A stretch of DNA of 64,000 nucleotides, from NCBI RefSeq assembly GCF_003626535.1, contig NZ_RBAL01000014.1, positions 62,001 to 126,000 on the forward strand, given 5' to 3'. Source of the stretch: Streptomyces hoynatensis. Lineage in GTDB: Bacteria; Actinomycetota; Actinomycetes; Streptomycetales; Streptomycetaceae. The notes under the pieces are model-generated. The model did no database searches and was not told where the DNA came from. It worked only from the letters and a program-made list of their open reading frames with translations. Positions 17,793-26,120 of this stretch are shown here, in pieces; the first letter of the stretch is position 1, and each line of letters starts with the position of its first letter. The translations under genes were made by a program, and so were the position numbers.

Positions 17793-18467
17793 TCAGGAAT
17801 TCAGATAGGTGAGAACCGCCAGAACCCGCCGGTGATCTGTGTCACTCTGCGCCAAGCCGAGTTTCATAAAGATGTTGCTCACGTGCTTTTCCACCGCGCC
17901 GTGGCTGACCACCAGCTGCTGGGCGATGGCGGAGTTCGTCCGGCCCTCGGCCATGAGGCCGAGGACTTCTCTTTCCCGCGGGGTGAGTCCCACGAGAACA
18001 TCCTGTTTCCTGCTGCGGCCCAGCAGCTGGGCGACCACCTCCGGGTCCAGGGCCGTGCCCCCGGCCGCGACCCGGGCCACCGCCTCCACGAACTCGCTCA
18101 CGTCGGCGACCCGATCCTTCAGCAGGTAGCCCACGCCGCGGCTGGAGCCGGCGATCAGCTCGGTGGCGTACTGCTCCTCCACGTACTGCGAGAGCACCAG
18201 AACGCCCAGGTCGGGGTGGCGCTGACGCAGCCGGACCGCGGCGCGCACCCCCTCGTCGGTGTGCGTCGGCGGCATGCGCACGTCCGCCACGACGACCTCG
18301 GGCAGCTCCCCGCGGGCGGCGAATTCCTCCACCGCCGCGATCAGCGCCTCCGCGTCGCCGACTCCGGCGACGACCTCGTGCCCGCGGTCGTGGAGGAGCC
18401 GGGTCAGGCCCTCCCGCAGCAGGACCGAATCCTCGGCGATCACTACCCTCACGTCCGGCGCCCCCAT
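17793..18467 (-). CDS. NarL/LuxR-type response regulator
   Basis: 224 aa. The receiver domain (1-120) has the acidic pair ED at 12-13, the phosphoacceptor D62 in VVVADVRMPP and K in GYLLKDR. The C-terminal LuxR helix-turn-helix reads LTPREREVLGLMAEGRTNSA, then AVEKHVSNIFMKLGL. It lies downstream of two histidine kinases on the same strand and should be their partner. 18468-18759 between it and the kinases is low-complexity GC sequence with a repeated CCCTCCCGGGCCCGG word. Targets unknown; korAB or nuo are plausible by position. Confidence 0.92.
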   Translation of the reverse strand: MGAPDVRVVIAEDSVLLREGLTRLLHDRGHEVVAGVGDAEALIAAVEEFAARGELPEVVVADVRMPPTHTDEGVRAAVRLRQRHPDLGVLVLSQYVEEQYATELIAGSSRGVGYLLKDRVADVSEFVEAVARVAAGGTALDPEVVAQLLGRSRKQDVLVGLTPREREVLGLMAEGRTNSAIAQQLVVSHGAVEKHVSNIFMKLGLAQSDTDHRRVLAVLTYLNS

Positions 18468-18759
18468 CCGACGAGCTCTGTGTGCCCTGGCAGCATCTCA
18501 CCCGGCGGGACCGTACCGGATGCCGCGGCACCGGGCGCGCGGTTTCGCGCCCCCTCCGTCCCCCGCGGGCCCCTGCCTTCCTCCGCGCGCCCCCGCAAGC
18601 CCGCGCCCGCCCTCCCAGGGCCCCCGCGCGCCCTCCCGAGCCCGGCCCGCGCCCTCCCGGGCCCGGCCCGCCGCCTCCCGGGCCCGGCCCGCGGCCGGAC
18701 CGGGGCCGTTCGCGCCAGGGCCGGGGCCGTTGGGTCCCGGTCTGCGTCGGGCACGGGAC

Positions 18760-20067
18760 TCAGCGGGGGCCGGCGACCCGGGCCGCGCGCTCCCGCCAGG
18801 GCAGGGCCGCGGTGATCGTCGTGGGCCCGCCGGTGGGGGAGTGGATGGCGAGGAGGCCGTCGACGGCGGCGAGGCGTTCGGCGAGGCCGGCGAGGCCGGT
18901 GCCGCCGGTGGCGTGGGCGCCGCCTTTGCCGTCGTCGGTGACTTGGAGCATGAGGCGGTCGTCGGTGCGCCAGACCTCGATGGTGGCGTGGTGGGCGGCG
19001 CTGTGTTTGCTGACGTTTTGGAGGAGTTCGGAGGCGGTGAAGTAGGCGATGCCTTCGATGGCTTCTGCGGGTCGTGTGGTGAGTTCGACGTCGACGGTGA
19101 CGGGGACGGTGCAGCGGGTGGCGATGGTGGAGAGGGCGGGGCCAAGGCCGCGGTCGGTGAGGATGGCGGGGTGGATGCCGCGGGCGAGGTCGCGGAGTTC
19201 CTGGAGGGCGAGTTTGACCTCGCCGTGGGCTTCTTCGACCATGCGGGCGGCCTGTTCGGGGTCTTCGGTGAGCTTTTCCCTGGCCAGGCCGAGGTCCATG
19301 GCCAGGGCGACCAGCCTGGCCTGCGCCCCGTCGTGCAGATCCCGCTCGATCCGCCGCAGATCGGCGGCCGAGGCGTCCACCACCACCGAGCGGTCCGACT
19401 CCAGCTGCAGCATCCTGGCCGCCGCGGCCGAGGGGCCGAGCAGGCCGGACACCAGCAGCCGGTCCACCGCCGCCATCCCGCGGATCAGCGCCGTCCCCGC
19501 CAGCAGCACCAGGTAGCCCAGGAGCACGGCCAGGGCCACCTCGAAGGGGTTGTCCCAGTACCAGCCGTGGCCCTCGCCGTCCGTGTTGATCCCGACGCCC
19601 GGCTCGTCGGTGAAGGTGGGTATGGTCCAGAACCACAGCGGGAACAGCAGCATCGTCCAGCCCGCCGCCCACACGGTCACCACCACGCAGAAGGTGCACA
19701 CCGCCCACGGGAAGTGCAGCAGGGCGTAGGCGGCGCCGCGCCAGGAGACGTTGCTGCGCAGGAGCGCGCCCATCCAGGCCATCGGGCCGCGGCGGCCCGG
19801 GTGCAGCCGCAGCGGCTCCGGCGGCGGCACGTCGTGGTCGAGCAGCACCCTCGCCCTGGCCCGCTCCAGGTGGCCGAGGGCCCGCAGGGTCCACAGCACC
19901 AGGGCCATCAGCGGCAGCCCGACGAAGGTGATCAGCAGCCCGGCGCTGACCGAGAGCCCGGTCACGGCGAAGACGAAGCCGGCCAGCCCCACCGGAAAGT
20001 TCAGCAGCCCGTACAGGCCCTCGCGCAGCGCGCGCAGCTGGAACGGCAGACGCAGGGCGGTGCTCAT
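18760..20067 (-). CDS. NarL-class sensor histidine kinase (first of a pair)
   Basis: 435 aa. The N-terminal sensor region has several hydrophobic segments (GLAGFVFAVTGLSVSAGLLI, WAVCTFCVVVTVWAAGWTML, VALAVLLGYLVLLAG). The HisKA_3 H-box is RRIERDLHDGAQARLV; the ATPase domain has ELLQNVSKHS, DDGKGG and GTGLAGLAERL. Its ATG overlaps the stop of the upstream kinase (ATGA), so the two are co-translated. The catalytic half is identical at DNA level to the neighbour over 537 bp, while the sensor halves differ, so the two probably read different signals for one output. Confidence 0.92.
   Translation of the reverse strand: MSTALRLPFQLRALREGLYGLLNFPVGLAGFVFAVTGLSVSAGLLITFVGLPLMALVLWTLRALGHLERARARVLLDHDVPPPEPLRLHPGRRGPMAWMGALLRSNVSWRGAAYALLHFPWAVCTFCVVVTVWAAGWTMLLFPLWFWTIPTFTDEPGVGINTDGEGHGWYWDNPFEVALAVLLGYLVLLAGTALIRGMAAVDRLLVSGLLGPSAAAARMLQLESDRSVVVDASAADLRRIERDLHDGAQARLVALAMDLGLAREKLTEDPEQAARMVEEAHGEVKLALQELRDLARGIHPAILTDRGLGPALSTIATRCTVPVTVDVELTTRPAEAIEGIAYFTASELLQNVSKHSAAHHATIEVWRTDDRLMLQVTDDGKGGAHATGGTGLAGLAERLAAVDGLLAIHSPTGGPTTITAALPWRERAARVAGPR
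18830..19366 (-). repeat. 537-bp perfect duplicate, copy A (kinase catalytic block)
   Basis: Read against 20134-20670 I find no mismatch. It covers the H-box to just before the end of the kinase gene. Third-position usage inside the block (for example TTT, TTG, CTT words on the plus strand) is less GC-biased than in the flanks. This fits recent gene conversion, perhaps from an outside donor. Confidence 0.9.
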
Positions 20068-21248
20068 CGGGAGGCTCCTTCAACGGCGGTGCGGTCGCGC
20101 CAGGGGAGTTCGGCGGTCACGGTGGTCGGTCCCCCGGTGGGGGAGTGGATGGCGAGGAGGCCGTCGACGGCGGCGAGGCGTTCGGCGAGGCCGGCGAGGC
20201 CGGTGCCGCCGGTGGCGTGGGCGCCGCCTTTGCCGTCGTCGGTGACTTGGAGCATGAGGCGGTCGTCGGTGCGCCAGACCTCGATGGTGGCGTGGTGGGC
20301 GGCGCTGTGTTTGCTGACGTTTTGGAGGAGTTCGGAGGCGGTGAAGTAGGCGATGCCTTCGATGGCTTCTGCGGGTCGTGTGGTGAGTTCGACGTCGACG
20401 GTGACGGGGACGGTGCAGCGGGTGGCGATGGTGGAGAGGGCGGGGCCAAGGCCGCGGTCGGTGAGGATGGCGGGGTGGATGCCGCGGGCGAGGTCGCGGA
20501 GTTCCTGGAGGGCGAGTTTGACCTCGCCGTGGGCTTCTTCGACCATGCGGGCGGCCTGTTCGGGGTCTTCGGTGAGCTTTTCCCTGGCCAGGCCGAGGTC
20601 CATGGCCAGGGCGACCAGCCTGGCCTGCGCCCCGTCGTGCAGATCCCGCTCGATCCGCCGCAGATCGGCGCTCGCCGTGTCGCTGACCGAGGCGCGGTCC
20701 AGCTCCAGCTCGGCTATCCGCCGCTCCAGCCCGTCCGAGGGCGAGAGCAGCCCGCGCACCAGCGCCCGGTCCACGTTGGTCAGCCAGCGGGCCAGCCAGG
20801 GCAGCGCGGGCCAGCCCACGACCAGCGAGACCAGCGTCACGCAGAAGGCGAACACCGCCCACGGCAGCCCGACGACGAAGAACAGCGCGGTGCGCCAGCC
20901 CACCGGGTCCTTCAGCCCCGACCACAGCCAGGCGAAGAACCCGGCCCCGCGGGAACGCGGCAGCGGGCTCGGCTCGTCGATGGCCAGCCGCAGCATGGCC
21001 CGGGCCCTGGACCGCTCCCACGCGCCCAGCCGGCGGCAGCCCAGCAGGCCGAGGACGAGGAGGGGCAGGCCGATCACGGTGATCGAAAGCAGCACACCGG
21101 CGTAGATCCACAGCAGGACGTAGCAGAAGGCCACGAGGTGCACCGGCAGGCCCATCAGCAGGTACCCGCACTCCCGCCAGGTCTGCGCGCCGAGCGCGAG
21201 CCGCGGCGGCGGGAGCTCCTCGGGAGCCTGGGACACGTTGCTGGTCAT
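20064..21248 (-). CDS. NarL-class sensor histidine kinase (second of a pair)
   Basis: 394 aa. Two hydrophobic clusters (GYLLMGLPVHLVAFCYVLLW with the next helix; AVFAFCVTLVSLVVGWPALP) form a membrane sensor unlike that of its partner. It is followed by SADLRRIERDLHDGAQ and the same ATPase domain, ending differently after GGPTTVTAELPWRDR. The ATG at 21248 has only a weak TTGAGG upstream. First gene of the minus-strand kinase-kinase-regulator run and divergent from nuoA across 273 bp. Confidence 0.9.
   Translation of the reverse strand: MTSNVSQAPEELPPPRLALGAQTWRECGYLLMGLPVHLVAFCYVLLWIYAGVLLSITVIGLPLLVLGLLGCRRLGAWERSRARAMLRLAIDEPSPLPRSRGAGFFAWLWSGLKDPVGWRTALFFVVGLPWAVFAFCVTLVSLVVGWPALPWLARWLTNVDRALVRGLLSPSDGLERRIAELELDRASVSDTASADLRRIERDLHDGAQARLVALAMDLGLAREKLTEDPEQAARMVEEAHGEVKLALQELRDLARGIHPAILTDRGLGPALSTIATRCTVPVTVDVELTTRPAEAIEGIAYFTASELLQNVSKHSAAHHATIEVWRTDDRLMLQVTDDGKGGAHATGGTGLAGLAERLAAVDGLLAIHSPTGGPTTVTAELPWRDRTAVEGASR
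20134..20670 (-). repeat. 537-bp perfect duplicate, copy B (kinase catalytic block)
   Basis: Second copy of the block at 18830-19366, offset 1304 bp, in the same orientation within the upstream kinase. Identity ends abruptly within ATCGGCG at the H-box side and beside CCGGTGGG at the other, typical of a conversion tract. Confidence 0.9.
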
Positions 21249-21521
21249 GGCCTCAAGGGTGCCGGGCCGCGCAAGCGGAGGCCATGGGGTGGGTCGGTGA
21301 ACGTCGGTGGGGATATCCCCACCACCCGACCGCGTGGATACCGCGGGGACCGTGGTCACATCCGGCCGCGCACCGCCTAGACTCGCCTCCCGTCGGTGGT
21401 GCCCCCACCCGCGGACGCCCGCCCGTGCCCGCGGAACCGGCGGGCGACCGCCGGCCCCGGACAGCCCCATCGCCCCGTATCCCCGTGTTCCCGCTCCCCC
21501 TGGTACGCCGGAGGCCGCACA

Positions 21522-21893
21522 GTGCCCGACTACTTCCACGGCTACGCGGTCGTGGGCCTGGTCCTGGTCGTGGGCGTGCTCTTCGTGGCGTGCGCCTTCG
21601 CCGCGGGCCGCCTGCTGCGCCCGCTGGCCCCCACGCCGGAGAAGCTGCTGCCCTACGAGTGCGGGGTCGACCCGGTGGGGGAGGGCTGGGCGCAGACGCA
21701 GGTGCGCTACTACCTGTACGCCTTCCTCTACGTGATCTTCGCGGTGGACTCGGTGTTCCTCTTCCCCTGGGCGACGATCTTCGCGGGCGACGCGTTCGGC
21801 GGGGTCACGCTGGCCGAGATGTTCGCCTTCCTCGGCTTCCTCGCGGTGGGCCTGCTCTACGCCTGGAAGAAGGGGGTCCTGGCATGGACGTGA
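21522..21893 (+). CDS. nuoA: NADH-quinone oxidoreductase subunit A (second set)
   Basis: 123 aa, three transmembrane segments, the standard NuoA form with PYECGVDPVGEGWAQTQVRYYLYAFLYV split over the second helix. GTG at 21522 is preceded by GGAGG. First gene of a ten-gene run on the plus strand with short overlaps. The 273-bp space before it (21249-21521) must carry the nuo promoter; no motif is clear by eye. Confidence 0.93.
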   Translation: MPDYFHGYAVVGLVLVVGVLFVACAFAAGRLLRPLAPTPEKLLPYECGVDPVGEGWAQTQVRYYLYAFLYVIFAVDSVFLFPWATIFAGDAFGGVTLAEMFAFLGFLAVGLLYAWKKGVLAWT

Positions 21894-22537
21894 GACCCGT
21901 CACCCCCGGCCCCCTGGCCAGGCTCGCCCCGCGGCCCATGAAGGTGATCCTCAACTGGGGCCGCCGCTACAGCCTGTGGGTGTTCAACTTCGGCCTGGCC
22001 TGCTGCGCCATCGAGTTCATCGCCGCCTCCATGTCCCGGCACGACTTCATCAGGCTCGGCGTGATCCCCTTCGCGCCCGGGCCGCGGCAGGCCGACCTGA
22101 TGGTGGTCTCCGGCACCGTCACCGACAAGATGGCGCCCGCCGTGCGGCGCCTGTACGAGCAGATGCCGGAGCCGAAGTACGTGATCTCCTTCGGCGCCTG
22201 CGCCAACTGCGGCGGCCCCTACTGGGACTCGTACGCGGTGACCAAGGGCGTGGACCAGCTGATCCCCGTGGACGTGTACGTGCCGGGCTGCCCGCCGCGT
22301 CCCGAGGCGCTGCTCCAGGGCATCCTCAGGCTCCAGGACAAGATCGCCGCCGAGTCGGCGCCGGGGCGCGAGGCCGCGCCGCCGCGCCCCTCGGCCGCCG
22401 CGCTCACCAGCGGCCTGGTCCGGCCGGAGCCGCGGGCGCCCGGCGCGGGCGAGGAGCGCGGCGAGGACCGCGGCGCGGGCGGCGGCGAGGAGCGCGGCGC
22501 GGGCGGTGGCTCCGGCCGGGAGGAGGGCGGCGCGTGA
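21884..22537 (+). CDS. nuoB: NADH-quinone oxidoreductase subunit B (second set)
   Basis: 217 aa. It binds the terminal N2 4Fe-4S cluster; the ligands are visible as the tandem cysteines in GLACCAIEF and the cysteines in FGACANCGGPYWD and YVPGCPPRPEALL. It overlaps nuoA by ten bases. The last 50 residues are a Gly/Glu/Arg-rich tail absent from ordinary NuoB. Normally NuoB works with NuoD at the quinone site, but no nuoD follows here. Confidence 0.93.
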   Translation: MDVRPVTPGPLARLAPRPMKVILNWGRRYSLWVFNFGLACCAIEFIAASMSRHDFIRLGVIPFAPGPRQADLMVVSGTVTDKMAPAVRRLYEQMPEPKYVISFGACANCGGPYWDSYAVTKGVDQLIPVDVYVPGCPPRPEALLQGILRLQDKIAAESAPGREAAPPRPSAAALTSGLVRPEPRAPGAGEERGEDRGAGGGEERGAGGGSGREEGGA

Positions 22538-23595
22538 CGGTGGGCTGGCTGCCGCGTGAGGCGGCGGAGCTCTTCGGCGAGGGCGCCGTGGCCTCGGAGA
22601 GCTACCAGGTGCTGACCGTGGACGTGCCGGCGGCGGGCTGGGAGCGGGCGCTGCTGGCCGCCAGGGACGACCTGGGCTGCGGGTTCCTCGACTGGCTGAG
22701 CGCGGTGGACGAGCCGGGCAGCGGCCTGTTCGTCTGCGCCCACGTCGTGGCGCTCGGCAGGCCGCCGCGCAAGCTGCTGCTGCGCACCTCCCTGCCCCGC
22801 GAGGGCGCCTCGCTCGCCACCGCCACCCGGGTGTACCGGGGCGCCGCCTGGCACGAGCGGGAGACGGCCGAGATGTTCGGCGTCGACTTCGCGGGCCACC
22901 CCGGGCTCAGGCCGCTGCTGCTCCCCGAGGGCTTCGAGGGGCACCCGCTCCGCAAGGACTTCGTGCTCGCCGCCCGGGTGGCGAAGGCCTGGCCGGGGGC
23001 CAAGGAACCCGGCGAGCCCGGGGAATCCGGCGAATCCGGCGCCCGGGAGGGGGCCGCGCCGCAGGCCCGGGCCGGGCGCGCCGCCGGGCCGCGCCGCAGG
23101 CAGAGCCTGCCGCCCGGCGTTCCCGACCCGAACGAGTGGGGGCCGCGCCGCGGGCAGCTCGCGCCGCCGCCCCCCGCAGGGCAGCCCGGCGCGGGCACCC
23201 CGCAGGGCCGGGAGGACCGCCCGGGCCCGGCCGCCCCCCGCCCCGCCGCCGGGCCGCGCCGCCCCCGCCGCAACCGTTCCGCCGCCCAGGGCTCGGCCAG
23301 CCAGCGCCAGGCGCAGCCCCCCGCCCCGGCCGAGCCCGGCCAGGGGCACGCCGCCCCGGCCGCACGCCCCCCGGCCGCACGCCCCCAGGGCCCCGCGGAC
23401 CCCGCGGACCCACGGGGCCCCGCCGCCCCGGGCGAACGGGCCGGGCGCCCGGCCCCCCGCACCCCCGACGCGCCCTGGCACGCCCGCCCCCGGCCCGCCG
23501 GCCACCCACCGGACGAGGCCCAGGCCGGCACCGAGGGCGCGCCGGACGAGGCGCAGGCCGGGGCCGAGGAAGCGCCGGGCGAGGAGGGCCGTTGA
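22534..23595 (+). CDS. nuoC: NADH-quinone oxidoreductase subunit C with long disordered tail
   Basis: 353 aa. Residues 1-155 are the 30-kDa subunit fold with the signature HERETAEMFGVDFAGHPGLR, then EGFEGHPLRKDF. The remaining nearly 200 residues are Pro/Ala/Gly/Arg-rich and look disordered, possibly a lineage-specific extension. There is no NuoD domain fused. GTG start in GTGA overlap with nuoB. It joins the peripheral arm. Confidence 0.88.
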   Translation: MTVGWLPREAAELFGEGAVASESYQVLTVDVPAAGWERALLAARDDLGCGFLDWLSAVDEPGSGLFVCAHVVALGRPPRKLLLRTSLPREGASLATATRVYRGAAWHERETAEMFGVDFAGHPGLRPLLLPEGFEGHPLRKDFVLAARVAKAWPGAKEPGEPGESGESGAREGAAPQARAGRAAGPRRRQSLPPGVPDPNEWGPRRGQLAPPPPAGQPGAGTPQGREDRPGPAAPRPAAGPRRPRRNRSAAQGSASQRQAQPPAPAEPGQGHAAPAARPPAARPQGPADPADPRGPAAPGERAGRPAPRTPDAPWHARPRPAGHPPDEAQAGTEGAPDEAQAGAEEAPGEEGR

Positions 23596-24545
23596 CCGAC
23601 CTCCTGCTGCGGCTCGGCTGCGTGCTGGCCGCCTTCCTCGTGCTCCCGCTGCTCGTCGGGCAGGCGGAACACAAGGTGATGGCCCACATGCAGGGCAGGC
23701 TCGGCCCGATGCAGGCGGGCGGCTTCCACGGCTGGGCCCAACTCGTCGCCGACGGCGTGAAGTTCGCCCAGAAAGAGGACATCGTCCCGGCCGCGGCCGA
23801 CCGCCGCGTCTTCCGGCTGGCCCCCGCCGTCGCCCTCCTCCCCTACCTGGTGGTGCTCGTCGCCATCCCGCTCGGGCCCGACGAACTCGTGGGCCAGTCC
23901 CTGGACGCCGGCATCTTCTTCGTCCTCGCCGTCCTCGGCGTCGGTGTCCTCGGCTCGCTGATGGCCGGCTGGGCCTCGGCGAACAAGTACGCGCTGCTCG
24001 GCGCCCTGCGCACCGCGGCCCAGCTGATGGCCTACGAACTGCCCCTGCTGCTGGCCGCCGCCTCGGTCGCCATGGCCGCGGGCACGCTCAGCCTGCCTGG
24101 CGTGCTCGACGCGTTCCACTGGTGGTGGGTCCCCTGGCAACTCGTGGGCGCCGCCGTCTTCTTCACCGCGGGCCTCGCCGAATTGCAACGCCCGCCCTTC
24201 GACGCCCCCATCGCCCCGGAGGAGATCATCTTCGGCGCCTACACCGAGTACTCGGGCCTGCGCTTCGCCCTGTTCCTGCTGGCCGAGTACGCCGGCATCG
24301 TCGTCCTCTCCGCGCTCACCGCCGTGCTCTTCCTCGGCGGCTGGCACGGCCCGGCCGCCGGCCGGCTCGGCTGGCTGTGGATGCTGCTGAAGACCGGGGC
24401 GCTGAGCTTCGCCGTCATCTGGGCGCGCGTCGCCTGGCCGCGGCTGCGGGCCGACCAGATCCAGCGGTTCGCCTGGACCGCGCTCGTTCCGCTGGCCCTC
24501 GCGCAGATCGCCCTCACCGGCACCCTCCGGGTGGTGACCGCATGA
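23592..24545 (+). CDS. nuoH: NADH-quinone oxidoreductase subunit H (second set)
   Basis: 317 aa, about eight transmembrane helices. Key stretches: EHKVMAHMQGRLGPMQAGGF, DGVKFAQKEDIVP, the AELQRPPFDAPIAPEEI quinone-cavity loop and EYSGLRFALFLLAEY. The start is a TTG at 23592 in a TTGA overlap with the nuoC stop, an unusual start decided by coupling. NuoH anchors the quinone channel in the membrane arm. Confidence 0.92.
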   Translation: MTDLLLRLGCVLAAFLVLPLLVGQAEHKVMAHMQGRLGPMQAGGFHGWAQLVADGVKFAQKEDIVPAAADRRVFRLAPAVALLPYLVVLVAIPLGPDELVGQSLDAGIFFVLAVLGVGVLGSLMAGWASANKYALLGALRTAAQLMAYELPLLLAAASVAMAAGTLSLPGVLDAFHWWWVPWQLVGAAVFFTAGLAELQRPPFDAPIAPEEIIFGAYTEYSGLRFALFLLAEYAGIVVLSALTAVLFLGGWHGPAAGRLGWLWMLLKTGALSFAVIWARVAWPRLRADQIQRFAWTALVPLALAQIALTGTLRVVTA

Positions 24546-25102
24546 GCTGGGGTTCCGGACTCGCCAAGGGCCTGGCGATCACGCTGCGCGCGATGACCCG
24601 CAGGGCCGTCACCCAGCAGTACCCGAAGACGCAGCCCGCGTTGCCGCCCCGCAGCCGCGGCGTCATCGCCCTCTTCGAGGAGAACTGCACCGTCTGCATG
24701 CTCTGCGCCCGCGAGTGCCCCGACTGGTGCATCTACATCGACTCCCACAAGGAGACCCTGCCGCCCGCCGCCCCCGGCGGGCGCCCCCGCAGCCGCAACG
24801 TCCTGGACCGCTTCGCCATCGACTTCGCGCTGTGCATGTACTGCGGGATCTGCGTCGAGGTCTGCCCGTTCGACGCCCTCTTCTGGTCGCCCGAGTTCGA
24901 GTACGCCGAGACCGACATCCGGGAGCTGACCCACGAACGGGACCGGCTGCGCGCGTGGATGTGGACCGTGCCCGAGCCGGCGCCGCTCGACGAGGCCGCG
25001 GAGGAGCCCAAGGAGGTCACCGCCGCCCGCCGCGCCGCCGAGCGGGCCGGGGACGGCGGGCCCGCCGAGGGCGGGGAGGCGACGGGCGGGGAGGCCGGAT
25101 GA
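24542..25102 (+). CDS. nuoI: NADH-quinone oxidoreductase subunit I (second set)
   Basis: 186 aa ferredoxin-like subunit. Two 4Fe-4S motifs are complete: CTVCMLCARECP and CMYCGICVEVCP. A Glu/Ala/Gly-rich tail of about 45 residues follows. ATGA overlap with nuoH. In a complex without NuoEFG, this subunit is the likely entry for electrons from reduced ferredoxin (inference). Confidence 0.93.
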   Translation: MSWGSGLAKGLAITLRAMTRRAVTQQYPKTQPALPPRSRGVIALFEENCTVCMLCARECPDWCIYIDSHKETLPPAAPGGRPRSRNVLDRFAIDFALCMYCGICVEVCPFDALFWSPEFEYAETDIRELTHERDRLRAWMWTVPEPAPLDEAAEEPKEVTAARRAAERAGDGGPAEGGEATGGEAG

Positions 25103-25644
25103 CCGGCAGGGAACTGCTCTCCCCCTCGGGCCAGGACGTCGTCTTCGTGCTCGTCGGCCTGGTCACCCTCGGCGCCGCCGTGCTCTGCGTCACCAGCAGG
25201 CACCTGGTGCACGCCGCGCTCTGGCTGGTCGTCGCCCTCGGCGGGATCGCCGTGCACTACCTGCTGCTCACCGCCGAGTTCGTCGCCTGGGTGCAGGTGC
25301 TGATCTACCTCGGCTCGGTCGTCGTCCTCGTGCTGTTCGGCCTCATGCTCACCCGGGCCCCCATCGGCCCCTCGCCCGAGGCCGACTCGCGCAACCGCCC
25401 GGTCGCCCTCGTGGTCGCCCTCGCCGCCGCGGGCGTGCTCGTCACCCTCCTCGTGGACGCGTTCCGCACCACCTGGATCGACCTCGACACCCCGCACGGC
25501 ACCTCCCGGCAGGTCGGCGACGGCCTGTTCCGCGCCTGGGTGCTGCCCTTCGAGGCGCTCTCCGTGCTGCTGCTCGCCGCCCTCGTCGGCGCCATCGTCC
25601 TCTCCAGGCGCCCGGGGAAGCGGCCGGAAGGAGGCGAACGCTGA
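25099..25644 (+). CDS. nuoJ: NADH-quinone oxidoreductase subunit J (second set)
   Basis: 181 aa with five hydrophobic segments, including LVHAALWLVVALGGIAVHYL, LLTAEFVAWVQVLIYLGSVV and VLVLFGLMLTRAP, the conserved NuoJ core. ATGA overlap with nuoI and a one-base overlap with nuoK. Part of the proton-translocating membrane arm. Confidence 0.92.
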   Translation: MTGRELLSPSGQDVVFVLVGLVTLGAAVLCVTSRHLVHAALWLVVALGGIAVHYLLLTAEFVAWVQVLIYLGSVVVLVLFGLMLTRAPIGPSPEADSRNRPVALVVALAAAGVLVTLLVDAFRTTWIDLDTPHGTSRQVGDGLFRAWVLPFEALSVLLLAALVGAIVLSRRPGKRPEGGER

Positions 25645-26003
25645 TGCACCTCGTCTACCCGGTCGTGCTGGCCGCCCTCCTCTTCTGCACCGGCCTGTAC
25701 GGGGTGCTCGCCCGGCGCAACGCGATCCTCGTGCTGATGTCGGTCGAGCTGATGCTGGCCGCCGTCGGCCTCAACCTGGTCGCCTTCGACGTCTGGCTGC
25801 GCGACGAACTGCGCTCCGGCCAGGTCTTCACGCTGTTCCTCATCGCCCTGGGCGCCGCCGAGATCGGCATCGGCCTCGCCATCGTCCTGCTCGTCCACCG
25901 CGAGCGCGGCACCTCCGCCGTCGACCGGCTGCGCGAACTGCGCGAGCCCCGCGGCACGCCGCGCCCGGCGCCCGGCGAACCCGGGGAGCACCCCACGCCG
26001 TGA
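25644..26003 (+). CDS. nuoK: NADH-quinone oxidoreductase subunit K (second set)
   Basis: 119 aa, three helices. The conserved buried glutamates are present in MSVELMLAAVGLNL and ALGAAEIGIGLAIVLLVHR. TGATG junction with nuoJ. A short Arg/Pro-rich tail follows. 26004-26120 to nuoL is non-coding. Confidence 0.93.
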   Translation: MHLVYPVVLAALLFCTGLYGVLARRNAILVLMSVELMLAAVGLNLVAFDVWLRDELRSGQVFTLFLIALGAAEIGIGLAIVLLVHRERGTSAVDRLRELREPRGTPRPAPGEPGEHPTP

Positions 26004-26120
26004 GCCACGCTCCCTCCCCCACCGGTCCCCCCGGCCCCGCCCGGCCCACGGGGCCCCACCCACCCCGCCGCCGCTGACCCGGGCGGCCGCTCGCCGCGGC
26101 GCAGCCCACCCGGAGACCCC

